64,000 nucleotides of DNA, taken from the NCBI GenBank assembly GCA_015179045.1, contig WHUZ01000004.1, forward strand, positions 1,488,001 to 1,552,000, given 5' to 3'. The notes below the pieces were generated by a model. It was not told the DNA's origin. It saw nothing but the letters and a program-made list of their open reading frames with translations, and did not search any database. Origin of the DNA: Kalaharituber pfeilii (lineage: Eukaryota > Ascomycota > Pezizomycetes > Pezizales > Pezizaceae). Shown piece by piece: positions 20,857 to 30,993 of this stretch; within the stretch, counting starts at the first letter, position 1, and each line of letters starts with the position of its first letter. A program made the translations under genes and the position numbers.

Positions 20857-22081
20857 TAGTGAGCAACACGAGCTAGCCTGAGCCTAGCTGGAGGGTGAGC
20901 TCAGCCAGCTCGTGGGTAAGTGAGCTCGGCTCGAGCCGAGCTCGTCAAATAGAAGGTGAGCTCGAGCTTGATTACATGATATTGATAACCAATCTAAACT
21001 ATTCTACAGCTTCATCCTCCTTGCCGCTATCCGCTAAATTCAGTATTTCTTCTACATTTACTCCTGCTGCAAGTTCTACTGCTTCCTTCAGCTCATCAAC
21101 GTTGAGCCAGGACTTTAAGCACATACTAGCGCTCATATGATAGTCCACCTTCCATTCCGTTTCGGGGCTTGTTGAGAACTTCGCCTTTTCTAAACTTTGG
21201 GGTTGCAATATTGGAGGAGCTCTAGAAATGATACCTTTTCTGCTAGTTTGATTAGTGAATTGTTGAGATAAGAAAGCGGCAAAGGAGTTCACGATACGTG
21301 TTTCGGAAAAGCCCTCTGGTTTAGCTCGCTTTCTTGGAACCATCATGTCAAATGGTATTCGCTACTTCATTTTTGTGGCGTTACTAGCTGACGCGAAAGT
21401 GGAACTGATGCATATGACTTCTAAAATTAGTGAAGTAACATGGATGTGGTTGGTGTACGGCTTTTGACTGGCCAAGTCTTGGAACAATACACACATAAAA
21501 TTTCGTGCTCATTATCTGATATTTTTCGCCGCAAAATCATACAGGTAACTATGATGATGAGAGTTCAAAACAGTATGCTGATCTTTAACTGAAGAATATC
21601 GGCCAGCTAGGCTGGCAAGAAAGGCATCACGAATTGATGTAGAAAGTAGTTGTCATATTGATAAATTGCTGATGTAGTACAAGAAACAAGAATCTTGAAG
21701 TATAGTATAAGGATTAAGGGTCTCGAAGTATAGTATGAGTCTCGAAGTCTTGATATTGGGTAGTAGAAAAGAAAAAGAATTTCAAGAGGATGAGAGGCCT
21801 AATATACACTCTTAAAATGTACAACTTACCTTCTAAAGACCTTGAAAGATATTAAACATAAAAGACTTGATATAGGTCTATGTAATTGAACCACTTTTGA
21901 TATTTATAGAGGTTGTTGGCAGGTTGGAATGAGCTCCGAGTCTCTAATTTATTACCATATTAGGTATTTACAGTTTATGAAACTCTGCGCTGGCTGAGCA
22001 TTTTAGCGAGTTGTTAAGAGAAACACTAGCATGATCTTGGCTGTCTTAAGCTCGAGCTGGCTCGGCTCGTGCCGCTCACTA
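20857..22081. mobile_element. hAT-like element C1 (long form)
   Basis: A 1,225-bp element with ends TAGTGAGCAACACGAGC and, inverted, TAGTGAGCGGCACGAGC. Subterminal GAGCTCG/CTCGAGC motifs are dense on both sides. Flanks CTCAGGCCGC and CTCAGGCGC are an imperfect target duplication. The ends match the 353-bp element at 32152, which has a clean 8-bp TSD and lacks about 0.9 kb of the interior. Confidence 0.82.
20999..21343 (-). CDS. unknown ORF inside hAT-like element C1
   Basis: A minus-strand ORF of about 114 codons, starting at the second of two Met codons (MVPRKRAKPEGFSETRIVNS) and ending KEDEAVE, with a basic N-terminus and an acidic C-terminus. It lies wholly in the part absent from the short form C2. 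I do not recognise it. It could be a first transposase exon or a captured host fragment; no zinc finger or catalytic motif is visible. Confidence 0.4.
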   Translation of the reverse strand: MVPRKRAKPEGFSETRIVNSFAAFLSQQFTNQTSRKGIISRAPPILQPQSLEKAKFSTSPETEWKVDYHMSASMCLKSWLNVDELKEAVELAAGVNVEEILNLADSGKEDEAVE

Positions 22082-22257
22082 CTCAGGCGCGGTATGCGAG
22101 TAATGATAAGAAAACTATAAAAAGAAAAAAGAGCAAGATGTCTATGATTGGACGAACACAGTACTCTAACCTATATATCACCTCCGCTCCTACCTGACAC
22201 TTTGCAACGTTCACTACGCAAACATCAGTGAGCACCAATGACAGGAGAACCTTCATC

Positions 22258-24650
22258 ATGGAGTTTACCAGAGGGAGTCAACGACTATGCATCAGAGTCT
22301 CAGGGCCTCCACTTACCAAAATCTTTGAGGATCCTGGCGCTACAACTATCAAGGAATGGATGTGGGGCTACGAGCTTCTGGGGGTGCCGGAGGATAGCGA
22401 GAAACTTCACGAGCCTGAATGGTGGCCTTTGGACAATGCTTCGACCATTGAGACCCAATTAATACCTATCCTTACTGAGTTCGAATGTACAGAGCTCTGC
22501 AGTCAGATGACAGCGCTCGAGCTAGCTGGTAAACTCCAAGCGTTGGGAGCTCCACCTCTACCCCAGGAAAATCCCATCATTCATGAATGGCTCGAACACT
22601 TCGTTAGCAAAGGGCCATACTTCTTTAACGCTGCTTATGCGTGGGTGACATCAGCTCTCGGAAGGGTGACCATTCAGGATGTGGATGATTTGTTACAGCG
22701 CAGTTCCAAGTTAGGATCCATCCCAAAGTGGAAGACGGCCGCATACAACTCCACCTTACTTCAGCTTGAGGCAAATCCCTGGGCTCCCGTAAACCCCAAT
22801 TGCAAAGTGATCGAGGACGCGTTTAGTATCAAACCACGACGAATTTGGGACCTTTGCAGCAATCGTGTAGTCCCATTTGAATGGATCCTTGACTGGCGTA
22901 AGCAACCTACCGACAGAGACGATGACAGTCCTGAGTCCCAGAACCCGTGCCAGGTCGTTCCAGCAACGGGCTTTGTAGCCATTTCACACAACTGGACTAA
23001 CGATATGGAGCTACATTGGACTCATGTTAATACCTATCAGTGGCCCGTGCCTCTTCCAAAAGGACTTGCCTTAGATCAAGTACGAGAGCGCCATCTCAAA
23101 TTGGGCGTGAGGTACTGTTGGTTGGATGTTTTGTGCTTGAGGCAGGCCTTTGATGGGTGCGGTTTGCCAGAACTTACACCGGTAGATGCCGTTGTGCAAA
23201 ACACCTTGAAACGTGCCCTCATAGATCATGGAGCAGAACAGTTGGGAACTGGCGGTCGCGGCATTCTAGCCAAAATTAGCACCAAATCCAAACTCAAGGT
23301 ATTCTCTGCTTTTATTTCTTTTTTATATCATTACTCGCATGCCGCCCTTAGGGCTATGGCGGGTTTTCTCTGCTTCCTAAATGCCCTTTTTTGTGCTTCC
23401 ACTAAGAAAGAGCAGGATGAGCTGGCTCTTGAGTTAGAGATGGGACGGTGGAAGGAACAATGGCAACGTGAAGTCAACAGCGGTAAAGCGAACATGTGGG
23501 ACGAGTGGAAAGTGGACGTCCCAATAATTGGTAACGTCTATCGCTGTGCGAGCTTTGTAATTTACCACCTGAATGGGCTTGAAAGGCCTGTCGATCTCAG
23601 TCTGATTCGTATCGAGGGGGGACTAATCAAATCAGAGAATGAGAGGCACTGGTTAAACAGGGCATGGACCCTTCAGGAGGTTAAGAATAAAGAACGAATG
23701 ATCCTCGGCAGCCCTACCAGAGAGGTACTTACCATTCTTGTTCCTATTATTCCGTATGTGATTGCGAGAGAATAAATAACGATGATTCGCAGGATGACGT
23801 TGAAACGTTCATGAATGCAGTCGGTCCGGCCCTGGACAATTATATGGTGAAAGTCAGAACGTCGGTTACCAGTGATGCTGGAAGTGCCTGGAAAATGATG
23901 ACACCTCGTCAAGCATCTCATCCAATGGACAGAGTTTGCGGTTTAATATATTTACTCGCGCCCGAGATTGCCTTCACGCTACCAGTTTATGACCGCTCGG
24001 AGGGACTTGATGATGCTTGGTGGCGATTCGTTGCTACCACTGCGGTGGAAACCCCCGGACTCCCTGCGGCACCCTATGCTCAGAACCTTATTTACAGTTT
24101 TCCGTTCCCTTCGACTCGTCGCTGGTGTCCTTCCATCAGCCAGCTCATAAGCGATCAACCAGTTCCAGACGCGTCACCCGATGAAAGCGATATCGATACG
24201 TCCGTTATGCTGGATACAACATCACATCAATTCTACCGCTGCTTGAGAGTTGTCAAACACAAGCACTCGTCCATCACAAGAGTCGAATGTCCTTGTGAAT
24301 CAAATGGTATTGATATTTTACAATACTATAATATCAACAAGCCAACAGAGTCTGATTCACCACTAATTCTGACTCGGACTCTCTGCTCGCAGCTGCCGAT
24401 GAATGATGGGGAGTATGTGATAGCAGTAGAGCAGGAGGCTCGGCGAGTTTTGATCTGTGTTGAGGAACCCTGGGGGAAAGAATGTACTTTAGAGGCTCAT
24501 CGTGAGCATTGGTCCGGAGTTAGAGATTTTTGTCAGCTTCCACACGTACGGAAGATCGCTGCTCTAGAGATTGTTGACGTTGATGTTATGAGTCTGGAAG
24601 AATTTCGTGTTATCCCTGCCAGTGACGATGACGGCTTCTGGTTGATTTAA
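22258..24650 (+). CDS. HET-domain protein
   Basis: Heterokaryon-incompatibility (HET) domain protein, a fungal non-self-recognition family. Motifs in order: FVAISHNWT, the charged RERHLKLGVRYCWLDVLCLRQ region, DEWKVDVPIIGNVYR and LNRAWTLQE, all diagnostic of HET. The earlier in-frame GTG at 22228 is not a likely eukaryotic start; ATG 22258 is chosen. One intron is clear: GTACTT at 23725 to CGCAG at 23792 (68 nt, phase 0), joining RE to DDVETFMNAVGPAL. A second probable intron (23299-23406) contains a LINE-tail insertion and is currently open in frame. Predicted product about 738 aa with both introns removed. No stop or frameshift was seen, so this is the best live host gene in the window. Confidence 0.85.
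23312..23365 (-). mobile_element. T1 tail-only insertion in HET gene
   Basis: Fifty-four bp: a T-rich degenerate poly(A), ATATCATTACTCGCATGCCG, then CCCTTAGGGCTATGGCGGG, flanked by the perfect 10-bp duplication TTCTCTGCTT (23302-23311, 23366-23375). It lies inside a probable intron (donor AAG|GTATTC at 23299, acceptor CACTAAG ending 23406). Confidence 0.9.
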
Positions 24651-24658
24651 AGAATCCA

Positions 24659-25150
24659 TTGCGTTACGTGGCCTGTGAAGTAACGGAGGGATGCTACAAT
24701 GAAATGGACGGGGCACGGACGGTAGCGGCACTGCTAAAGCTGACCAGAACGTCGCAAGATTGCATCAATTGTGGGAAGGTACCAAATTTTCAGCTGGAGA
24801 ATCTTTACGTTAGTGGAAGCGTGAAATGTGGACGTTCGTTAGAATATAGGAATATAATAGTCAGCTATCTTATCTATTGAAGAACATTCTCTAATCCTAT
24901 TCATTGTAATAGAACAAGTCGCGACTAATACAGAAGCACCCAATGTGAAAAAGAGGTTTGAGCAAGGGTTAAGGTGATCACATGCCGGGGGCAGAAATGA
25001 CATTCTACGACATAAGATAAGTATCGAAATACATACTGAAGATTCTTAGGACATGTCACATGCGCGCAAAGAATTTGAGCGCTCCCTAAATTGCTCTGAT
25101 GCCTCCTGCACATAAGCCCTCAAACACAACGTGGGGCTCATGCAAGGCCC
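24659..25150. other. HET 3' flank; no gene recognised
   Basis: Short frames only; probably 3' UTR and intergenic DNA. Confidence 0.3.
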
Positions 25151-25164
25151 CCTCCATACTTAGG

Positions 25165-25208
25165 CTACCAGCCTGTAGGCGGGGCTCTGTGGCCCCTCAA
25201 AAAAAAAT
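25165..25208 (+). mobile_element. T3-like tail-only insertion
   Basis: CTACCAGCCTGTAGGCGGGG then a short A run, between CATACTTAGG (25155-25164) and CATACTGAGG (25209-25218). The 5' half of the hairpin is missing. Confidence 0.65.
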
Positions 25209-25289
25209 CATACTGAGGAATAACATCCTGTCTCCCCAAACCTTAAGAATCGCGGGCACCACATGTATTTAGGGATGGTTATTCTTTTC

Positions 25290-25357
25290 TCTCTTCAATA
25301 AATACCTCTCCATAGCCCATAGGGCGGCATGCGTGTAATGAAATAAAAAAAAAAAAA
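25290..25357 (+). mobile_element. T1 tail-only insertion
   Basis: CTCTCCATAGCCC, AGGGCGGCATGCGTG, TAATGAAAT and poly(A). No target duplication was found by eye. It lies at the 3' end of the minus-strand membrane-protein pseudogene. Confidence 0.75.
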
Positions 25358-25369
25358 TCCCCAATCCTT

Positions 25370-26559
25370 GATCGACTACCCCCCATTGTCTTCAAAGTCG
25401 TAGCTCGAGCATCTTTGTAGTATTGAGTAAGCGTTGTACAACGCCCTCCTATGCTAACAACCAGTGCCACCAATTGTCCTGTTGAATCCAACTTATTTAC
25501 ACCCTTAATCCGGTTCAGCGCTATCGTAAGCTCAACAAGTAGCACTGTATTGACAACCACAAATACTCCATAAGAGAGGCAGATTCGATGCAAAGTAACT
25601 GTGAGGTCTGAAGTTGTATGGAGCTTGTGGTATGCCAGGATGTCTGTCCATTCGAGTTCGTGCCCAAACCTGGAATGAAGAAGGTTACGTCGAAGGGAAT
25701 AGCTGTAGACCAAATGGCTCAAGAAGCGCTTGCGTATGGACTCCCTATGCTATTCGACTCGTTAGATCCCCAGAACATCGCGTTTTCGATATAACGGACG
25801 AAAACGTGCCCTTTTTGACACCCTCAAGTCGTAGTAATTTGATCCAAACGTTCCCCCACCGGATCCCCCAAACAAGATTATTTGCACATCCGCATGAGGA
25901 ACGACCAGAAAATAATCCACCAGTAGCTGCCACTTGGAAGGAAGTGCCTGCGGAAAAAAATGTTGTCTATGCAGTCGGCATAGTATGAAGAGGCACATTA
26001 CAATAAGGCAGGCCTCATAGTGCAGAAACAACATCGACCAGAGGCAGAGAAGTATAATGCTGGCAATTTTGAACGGTAGAACAAGGTCCCACATACTCCC
26101 TGGTAGTCGAACATGATGACCAACAAACGCGGTCCACACTCCCTAGCTTTTCCACCTTTGGGGAAGTTTGCAACCCCCTCTGGCAACCAGTCCCAAGAAT
26201 ACCACAATGCCACATACAACCACATGAAACCCATATATATCCTGAAGTAATGCGTAAGCTCATTTTCCAATTTTTCGAGGTGACCACGTAATGTGCCGAG
26301 AAGGAGTATCAACATAATACCACCAGCGAGAGAGATCCCAATGTGCAGGTCCACAATTAGGGCGGCACGCGAGTCATGATATTAAAAAAAAAAAAAAAAA
26401 ATCCTGAAAAACGGTAAGAATAAGCTGTAGGTATATACCAACTCAGATTCCAAGACCATACATATCTTCATCCCCGTGAAATTCCTCGCACTTGAGAGAT
26501 TGTCCACGTTGCATGCGGATCGACCATCCTTGAATATTACACAAGGTGATTATTCCCAT
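25370..26559 (-). pseudogene. fungal multi-pass membrane protein, broken
   Basis: Minus strand from ATG 26559. CEEFHGDEDMYGLGI is followed by a stop (TGA where relatives have CGA, Arg) and VGIYLQLILTVFQD. A T1 tail then interrupts the gene (26357-26402). It continues HIGISLAGGIMLILLLG, FRIYMGFMWLYVALWYSWD, CGPRLLVIMFDYQG, a frame change, then LVLPFKIASIILLCLW, and late in the gene LDSTGQLVALVVSIGG. The GLGIRxGxYLQ start and STGQLxxLV end are, to my knowledge, features of an uncharacterised ascomycete family of seven-to-nine-TM proteins. Some breaks near 25750 may be introns, but the stop, insertion and frameshift argue for a pseudogene. Confidence 0.68.
26357..26402 (+). mobile_element. T1 tail fragment in membrane-protein pseudogene
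   Basis: Only the 3' half of the T1 tail (AGGGCGGCACGCGAGTCATG, ATATT) and poly(A). It interrupts the minus-strand coding sequence after VFQD. No target duplication seen. Confidence 0.75.
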
Positions 26560-27101
26560 GTTATAAACAGCCCACCGAAAATAAAATGCTGGTAGTTAAT
26601 TAAAGTCTCGTGTAATTTCTTGAAGAAGCGTGTGCACAGCTTGGTTCTTCTCGAGGATTCGAACGATGTTTGCAATTTTTCCCACTGCCAAATTGCCATG
26701 GTTCTTGGGTCGTGTATTTATTATAAAGGAGGGAGCTAACCAAAGGATCCACAGTGTTCGCATGAATGAATTCTGTACGCCGCGCAATGAATCCAACAGG
26801 CCAGGCCAGGTCAGGCCAACCGGAGGCCTGGACTGGCCTGGACCGTGAAATTCTGGGCCAGGCCATGAGGGCCGCCTGGACCGGCCCAGGCGGCCTGAAA
26901 CAATCAGGCCAACCAGGCCGGTCCAGACCATTCACGCCGGCCCAGGCCATTTACGTAAATTCAAGCGATTTAGAATTTAACCCAGGTGAATTAGATTTTA
27001 ATAGTCCGACATTTCCACTATTAGTAATTGACAGTTGTGTATCAGGTATCATCATGGAAGAATTGAGTCCCGTCTATTGTATTATCTGGAAGGTCCACCA
27101 T

Positions 27102-27158
27102 ATCTCGCCATAGCCCCCAGGGCGGAATGCGAGTAATGATATTTGAAAAAAAAAAAAA
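27102..27158 (+). mobile_element. T1 tail-only insertion in B1
   Basis: T1 tail and poly(A) between AGGTCCACCAT (27091-27101) and AGGTCCATCAT (27159-27169). The empty site is visible in copy B2 near 29547-29565. Confidence 0.9.
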
Positions 27159-27367
27159 AGGTCCATCATCTAAAATATTTCTTAGTATATATACTTGAAT
27201 ATAAAGTGTGATACATACTTGACGAAAGTCGTAGACTGCTGCTGTTTAAAATTGTAAATATACGGGAGATTCTACTCATTTAAATACTCAAACAATCTCG
27301 TAAAGGCTGGCCTCAATTCACCTCGATAGCTGTGGAGTGATTCATTTAATTGGCTTGAACCTGCCTG

Positions 27368-28211
27368 CAGTGTTCCCAACCGGCCTGGCTTGGCAGGCCT
27401 GAAACAGCCCAGGCCGGCCAGGCCAAGGTTCCAGATGGCCCAGGCCGGTCCAGGCCGGTCCAGGCCGCCCAGGCCGCCCAGGCTGGTCCAGGCCGGTCCA
27501 GGCCATTCAGGCCGTTTAAGCAATTTTAGGGGCAGGAGGGCTGGTTATGAGGCTATTTCAGGGGCCACCTTCAGGTTACTTGGACACGGATTTAATATGA
27601 ACCTTTCAATATTTTCGGATAACTATCTAGACTTTTTTTAATTGAGCAGCGCTTTTCGCAGGTATTCAGGTAAGTAATTTTTTTTTTTGTATCGCTTGAC
27701 TAGATACTAATTTCTTATGGAGACAGACATTCCAACCACCGGTACTGGCGAGGATGATTCCTTTAGTATTCTACTATTCTTCACTCTCCATAGTGCAGTT
27801 CAAGTTTTGATCTTGCATCGACGATTCCCTGCAGTCCCATCTGATGCCGATATCGAGTCTTCTGGAATTTGGGTTACAAAAATCTGGTGCGACAAAGTTG
27901 GATTTGACAGTATGGTAAAGCTGTGCATGGCTAATGGAAAGCGATACTGACGGTGTAAAATCAGCAAGCAAAATCCTAAACATTAGAGTAGAATTTAGAA
28001 GTACGTTCTGTATATAGCTACTGTATAACTTAACTCACACTGTAGCCTGAATGGCCTCAATGGCCTGAATGGCCTGGACCGGCCTGGGCGGCCTGGGCCG
28101 GCCTGAAACATTCAGCCCGCCTGGACCGGCGCGGGCGGACCTCACGGCCGGCCTGAATGTTTCAGGCCGGCCCAGGCCTAGATTTCTATGGCCGGCCCGT
28201 TGGGAACACTG
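27368..28211 (+). mobile_element. hAT-like element A2 nested in B1
   Basis: 844 bp with perfect 10-bp terminal repeats CAGTGTTCCC/GGGAACACTG and a perfect 8-bp duplication CCTGCCTG (27360-27367, 28212-28219). The core is about 95% identical by eye to A1. The donor GTAAGTAA is kept, but about 11 bp including the acceptor is deleted, joining CTTAT to GGAGAC and creating a new ATG. The finger-like ORF also has a TGA where A1 has TGG. Confidence 0.92.
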
Positions 28212-28419
28212 CCTGCCTGAATAGCCTGGACCGGCCTAGTTAGCCTAGACTGGCCTGGTTAGCTTGATTCATGTAGATTAGGCCCACCAGGCCAGTCCAG
28301 GCTGGTCCAGGCCACTGAGAATACCGGCCTGGACCGGTCCAGGCGGTTTCAGTCCAATGCAGATCACGGCCTGGCCTGTTGGCTTCATTGCCGCCGCGCA
28401 AGCATGCAGCAAATCGCCA

Positions 28420-29044
28420 GAAGATCGAGACCTGCAATAACTCTGCCTTGCCGGGCGAAAGAGATGGCCCGGAGGAATGGAGGACATACGGAGACCTCCA
28501 AGAGCAGGAGACGACGAGCCGGACCCGCTGTAAGATAGACAGATAGTATCAACTACTGCCTTGCGATGGACCGGAGCGGTGAGAACTGGCGGAACGAACG
28601 TACGACCAAATGCGAGTGCGAGTGCGAGTGCGAAAAGAAGAGAAGAGAAGGTTGTTGATTGTGTGTGCTAGAGTACAGGAAATCTATATATATGATATCG
28701 CCTCACGTGCTGCCCTTATCTCCACGTGATACCTTATCCATGCCAAGCTTGCATTAACCCATTCCGTCGTCGTCACCACACCGCTACACAGCCTGATGGA
28801 ACTAATCGGAGAAGAAGGATGAACGACAGGAAATGGCAGCACTCGGAGGAGGCGGAGGAGACTTTCTATTTATCTATTTCGGAGGAGACCGGGGAGACTC
28901 TCTATCTTTCTATTTCACTGCATATCTTTCTCATACTATTATCCGGGGAAGACGAAGGGGACAGACTTTCTTTTGTTTCTCGCCATGTACTTAACTACAA
29001 CCTCGCCATAGCCCTCAGGGCGGCAAGCGAGTAATGATATTAAA
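28420..29044 (+). mobile_element. LINE T1 3' fragment with solo LTR inside
   Basis: Decayed ORF2 end (GGMEDIRRPPR-type, as at 496-854), a 252-bp solo LTR, then the continuation ...LMELIGEEG, UTR, T1 tail (CTCGCCATAGCCC ... GGGCGGCAAGCGAG) and TAATGATATTAAA near 29044. Confidence 0.78.
28529..28780 (+). mobile_element. solo LTR, family L1, copy 2
   Basis: TGTAAGATAGACAGATAGTA ... CACCACA with the 4-bp duplication CCGC (28525-28528, 28781-28784). The LINE at 496-854 gives the uninterrupted version of the host sequence. Confidence 0.87.
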
Positions 29045-29149
29045 CAGGAATCGCGGCCACTCGTCGTAAGTACTGCTGGTTACGCCTCGCGCCGGATTGA
29101 ACCCAGTCGCATCTCATGCTTCTCGGCTACAGGAAGTTTTGAGTTGCGA

Positions 29150-29902
29150 GTTGGTCGGCCGGCCTGGCCTGGCCTGACAGGCCGTGATCTGCATTGGACT
29201 GAAACCGCCTGGACCAGCCTGGACCGGCCTGGACCGGCCTGATACACATGAATCAGGTCAACCAGGCCAGTCCAGGCCAATCAGGCCAGTCCAGGCCGGC
29301 CCAAGCCATGCAGGCTGGCTCAGGCCATTCAGGCTGGCCCAGGCCATTCAGGCCGGTTCAGGCCAATTAAACGAATCACTCCACAGCTATCCAGGTGAAT
29401 TGAGGCCAGCATTTACCAGATCGTTTGAGTATTTATATGAGTAGAATCTCCCGTATGTCTAGAGTTTTAAACAGCAGCGGTCTACGACTTTTCTCAAATA
29501 TGTATCACACTTTGTATTCAACTATATATACTAAGAAACATTTTAGAAATGATGGACCTTCCAGATAATACAACAGACTAGACTCAATTCTTGGATGATG
29601 ATACCTAATGCGCAATTGTCAATTACTGATAGAGGAAATATCGAGGACTATCAAAATCTAATTCACGTGGGTTAAATTCCAAAATCGCTTGAATTTACGT
29701 AAATGGCCTGGTTGGCCTGGACTGGCCTGAATGGCCTGAGCCAGCCTGCATGGCTTGGGCCGGCCTGATTGGCCTGGACCGGTCCAGGCGGCCCTCACGG
29801 CCTAGCCTGATTGTTCAGGCCAGGCCAGGCCCAGAATTTCACGGCCCAGGCCAGTCTAGGCCTCCGGTTGGCCTGGCCTGGCCTGGCCTGTTGGATTCCT
29901 TG
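29150..29902. mobile_element. hAT-like element B2 (inverted copy)
   Basis: The core (about 29366-29700) matches B1 in reverse without A2 or the T1 tail. The right end GGCCTGTTGGATTCCTTG matches the B TIR; the left end is rearranged (GGCCTGGCCTGGCCTGACAG). Arms are AGGCC/GGCCT 10-bp arrays. No clear target duplication. Confidence 0.72.
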
Positions 29903-30020
29903 GCACTGACTGGCATGCAGCTATTCACCAGACGTCAGCATTCGCGAAACACACCTTGAGTCCATGTATACTCACAATGATCCCATGCCGTTCAGCTGCC
30001 GAGTTCTTTAGCTGTGTTCG

Positions 30021-30993
30021 GAACCTCTCCGGACAGGCAGATTCTGCCTGCCGCTCCCGGACCTCATCAGACGATAAACTTTACGCCATGACACTGTGAC
30101 ACAGGTACCAACATTGTGGGGTAGGTATGATCAATTGTTGGTACAGGCATATGGCAAGACAAGTTTTAATTTGACTAGTGACGTAAGTGCGTACCGGCCC
30201 ACTGGCTACCAAATATCGGCCCATGCTGTGATCTACTAGTTTGAATGCATGATTACTCAATTAAGTAAAAAATGAGAATGGAAAAATAATGGAAAAATAG
30301 ATCTGAATTAATGAGCAGATGAAGAAACAAAAATGAAATCTTGGGTTTCCTATAGTACCTCACTCTGTGATATTACTCCGTTATCAGTTCCTGTCACACT
30401 GCTAGTAGGCTTCGTCTTGCGGTGTCTCTTGCTCTTAGGATGTTACATTTGGAGTACACCACTCCAGATGCACAAGAGCTTATTCATTTGCAAAGCGGAG
30501 CATTTTGAGGGTGTGCAATTGAGGTGCAGGTGTAGGTAGTAAAAGCTTCAGGATATCCTGCAAAGCCTGACAATTTTGAGACTGCTGGATGAGTTGCGCC
30601 GCTTTACAGGCTTGAAAGTAAGCAAAGCGCTCTGCTTCTTCGCTAGAAAGATTGGCATGATATTGCTCTGTTCAAATAACTTTGTTCATATAACCCCGCA
30701 TACAAGCTACAAGCCTATGGCGGCGACCAAAAAAAACTACTAGAATATGTGAAGTTGATAATCCAGCTGTCCTCTCAAGAGAGAGGATACCCTGCTGCCA
30801 CACCAGGTCACTGACCTCTCGCACGGACTATACCCAGCCTCCATTCTGCATCACTAAATGCTGGTAACAAGTACCAACATTTGATCTACCTACCCCACAA
30901 TGTTGGTACCTGTGTCACAGTGTCATGGCGTAAAGTTTATCGTCTGATGAGGTCCGGGAGCGGCAGGCAGAATCTGCCTGTCCGGAGAGGTTC
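30021..30993. mobile_element. element with about 125-bp inverted repeats
   Basis: Arms at 30021-30145 and 30870-30993 are inverted copies (GAACCTCTCCGGACAGGCAG, CGGACCTCATCAGACGATAA, GGTACCAACATTGTGGGGTA). Each arm has an internal TACCAACA...TGTTGGTA hairpin. The interior has no transposase. The class is uncertain because no target duplication could be fixed. Confidence 0.75.
30688..30738 (-). mobile_element. T3 tail remnant
   Basis: CATATAACCCCGCATACAAG, CTACAAGCCTATGGC on the plus strand, i.e. a T3 tail reversed, but with no preserved poly(A). It sits inside the TIR element at 30021-30993. Confidence 0.6.

Larger units (their letters stand above)
26785..28390. mobile_element. hAT-like element B1 containing A2 and a T1 tail
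   Basis: TIRs CAATGAATCCAACAGGCCAG and, inverted, CAATGAAGCCAACAGGCCAG, flanked by ACGCCGCG (26777-26784) and CCGCCGCG (28391-28398), a 7-of-8 match. The arms are 10-bp-periodic AGGCC/GGCCT arrays as in family A, but the AT-rich core is different. It contains the A2 element (27368-28211) and a T1 tail insertion (27102-27158). The copy B2 at 29150-29902 gives the empty site for both. Confidence 0.8.

Noticed and set aside
22228..22257. GTG start upstream of the HET gene
   Set aside because: Eukaryotic initiation at GTG is unlikely; ATG at 22258 is in frame and 10 codons further on.
23299..23406. Treating the HET tail insertion as an ordinary exon
   Set aside because: A good donor, an acceptor and the position between conserved HET motifs make an intron more likely; kept as a finding rather than annotated as coding.
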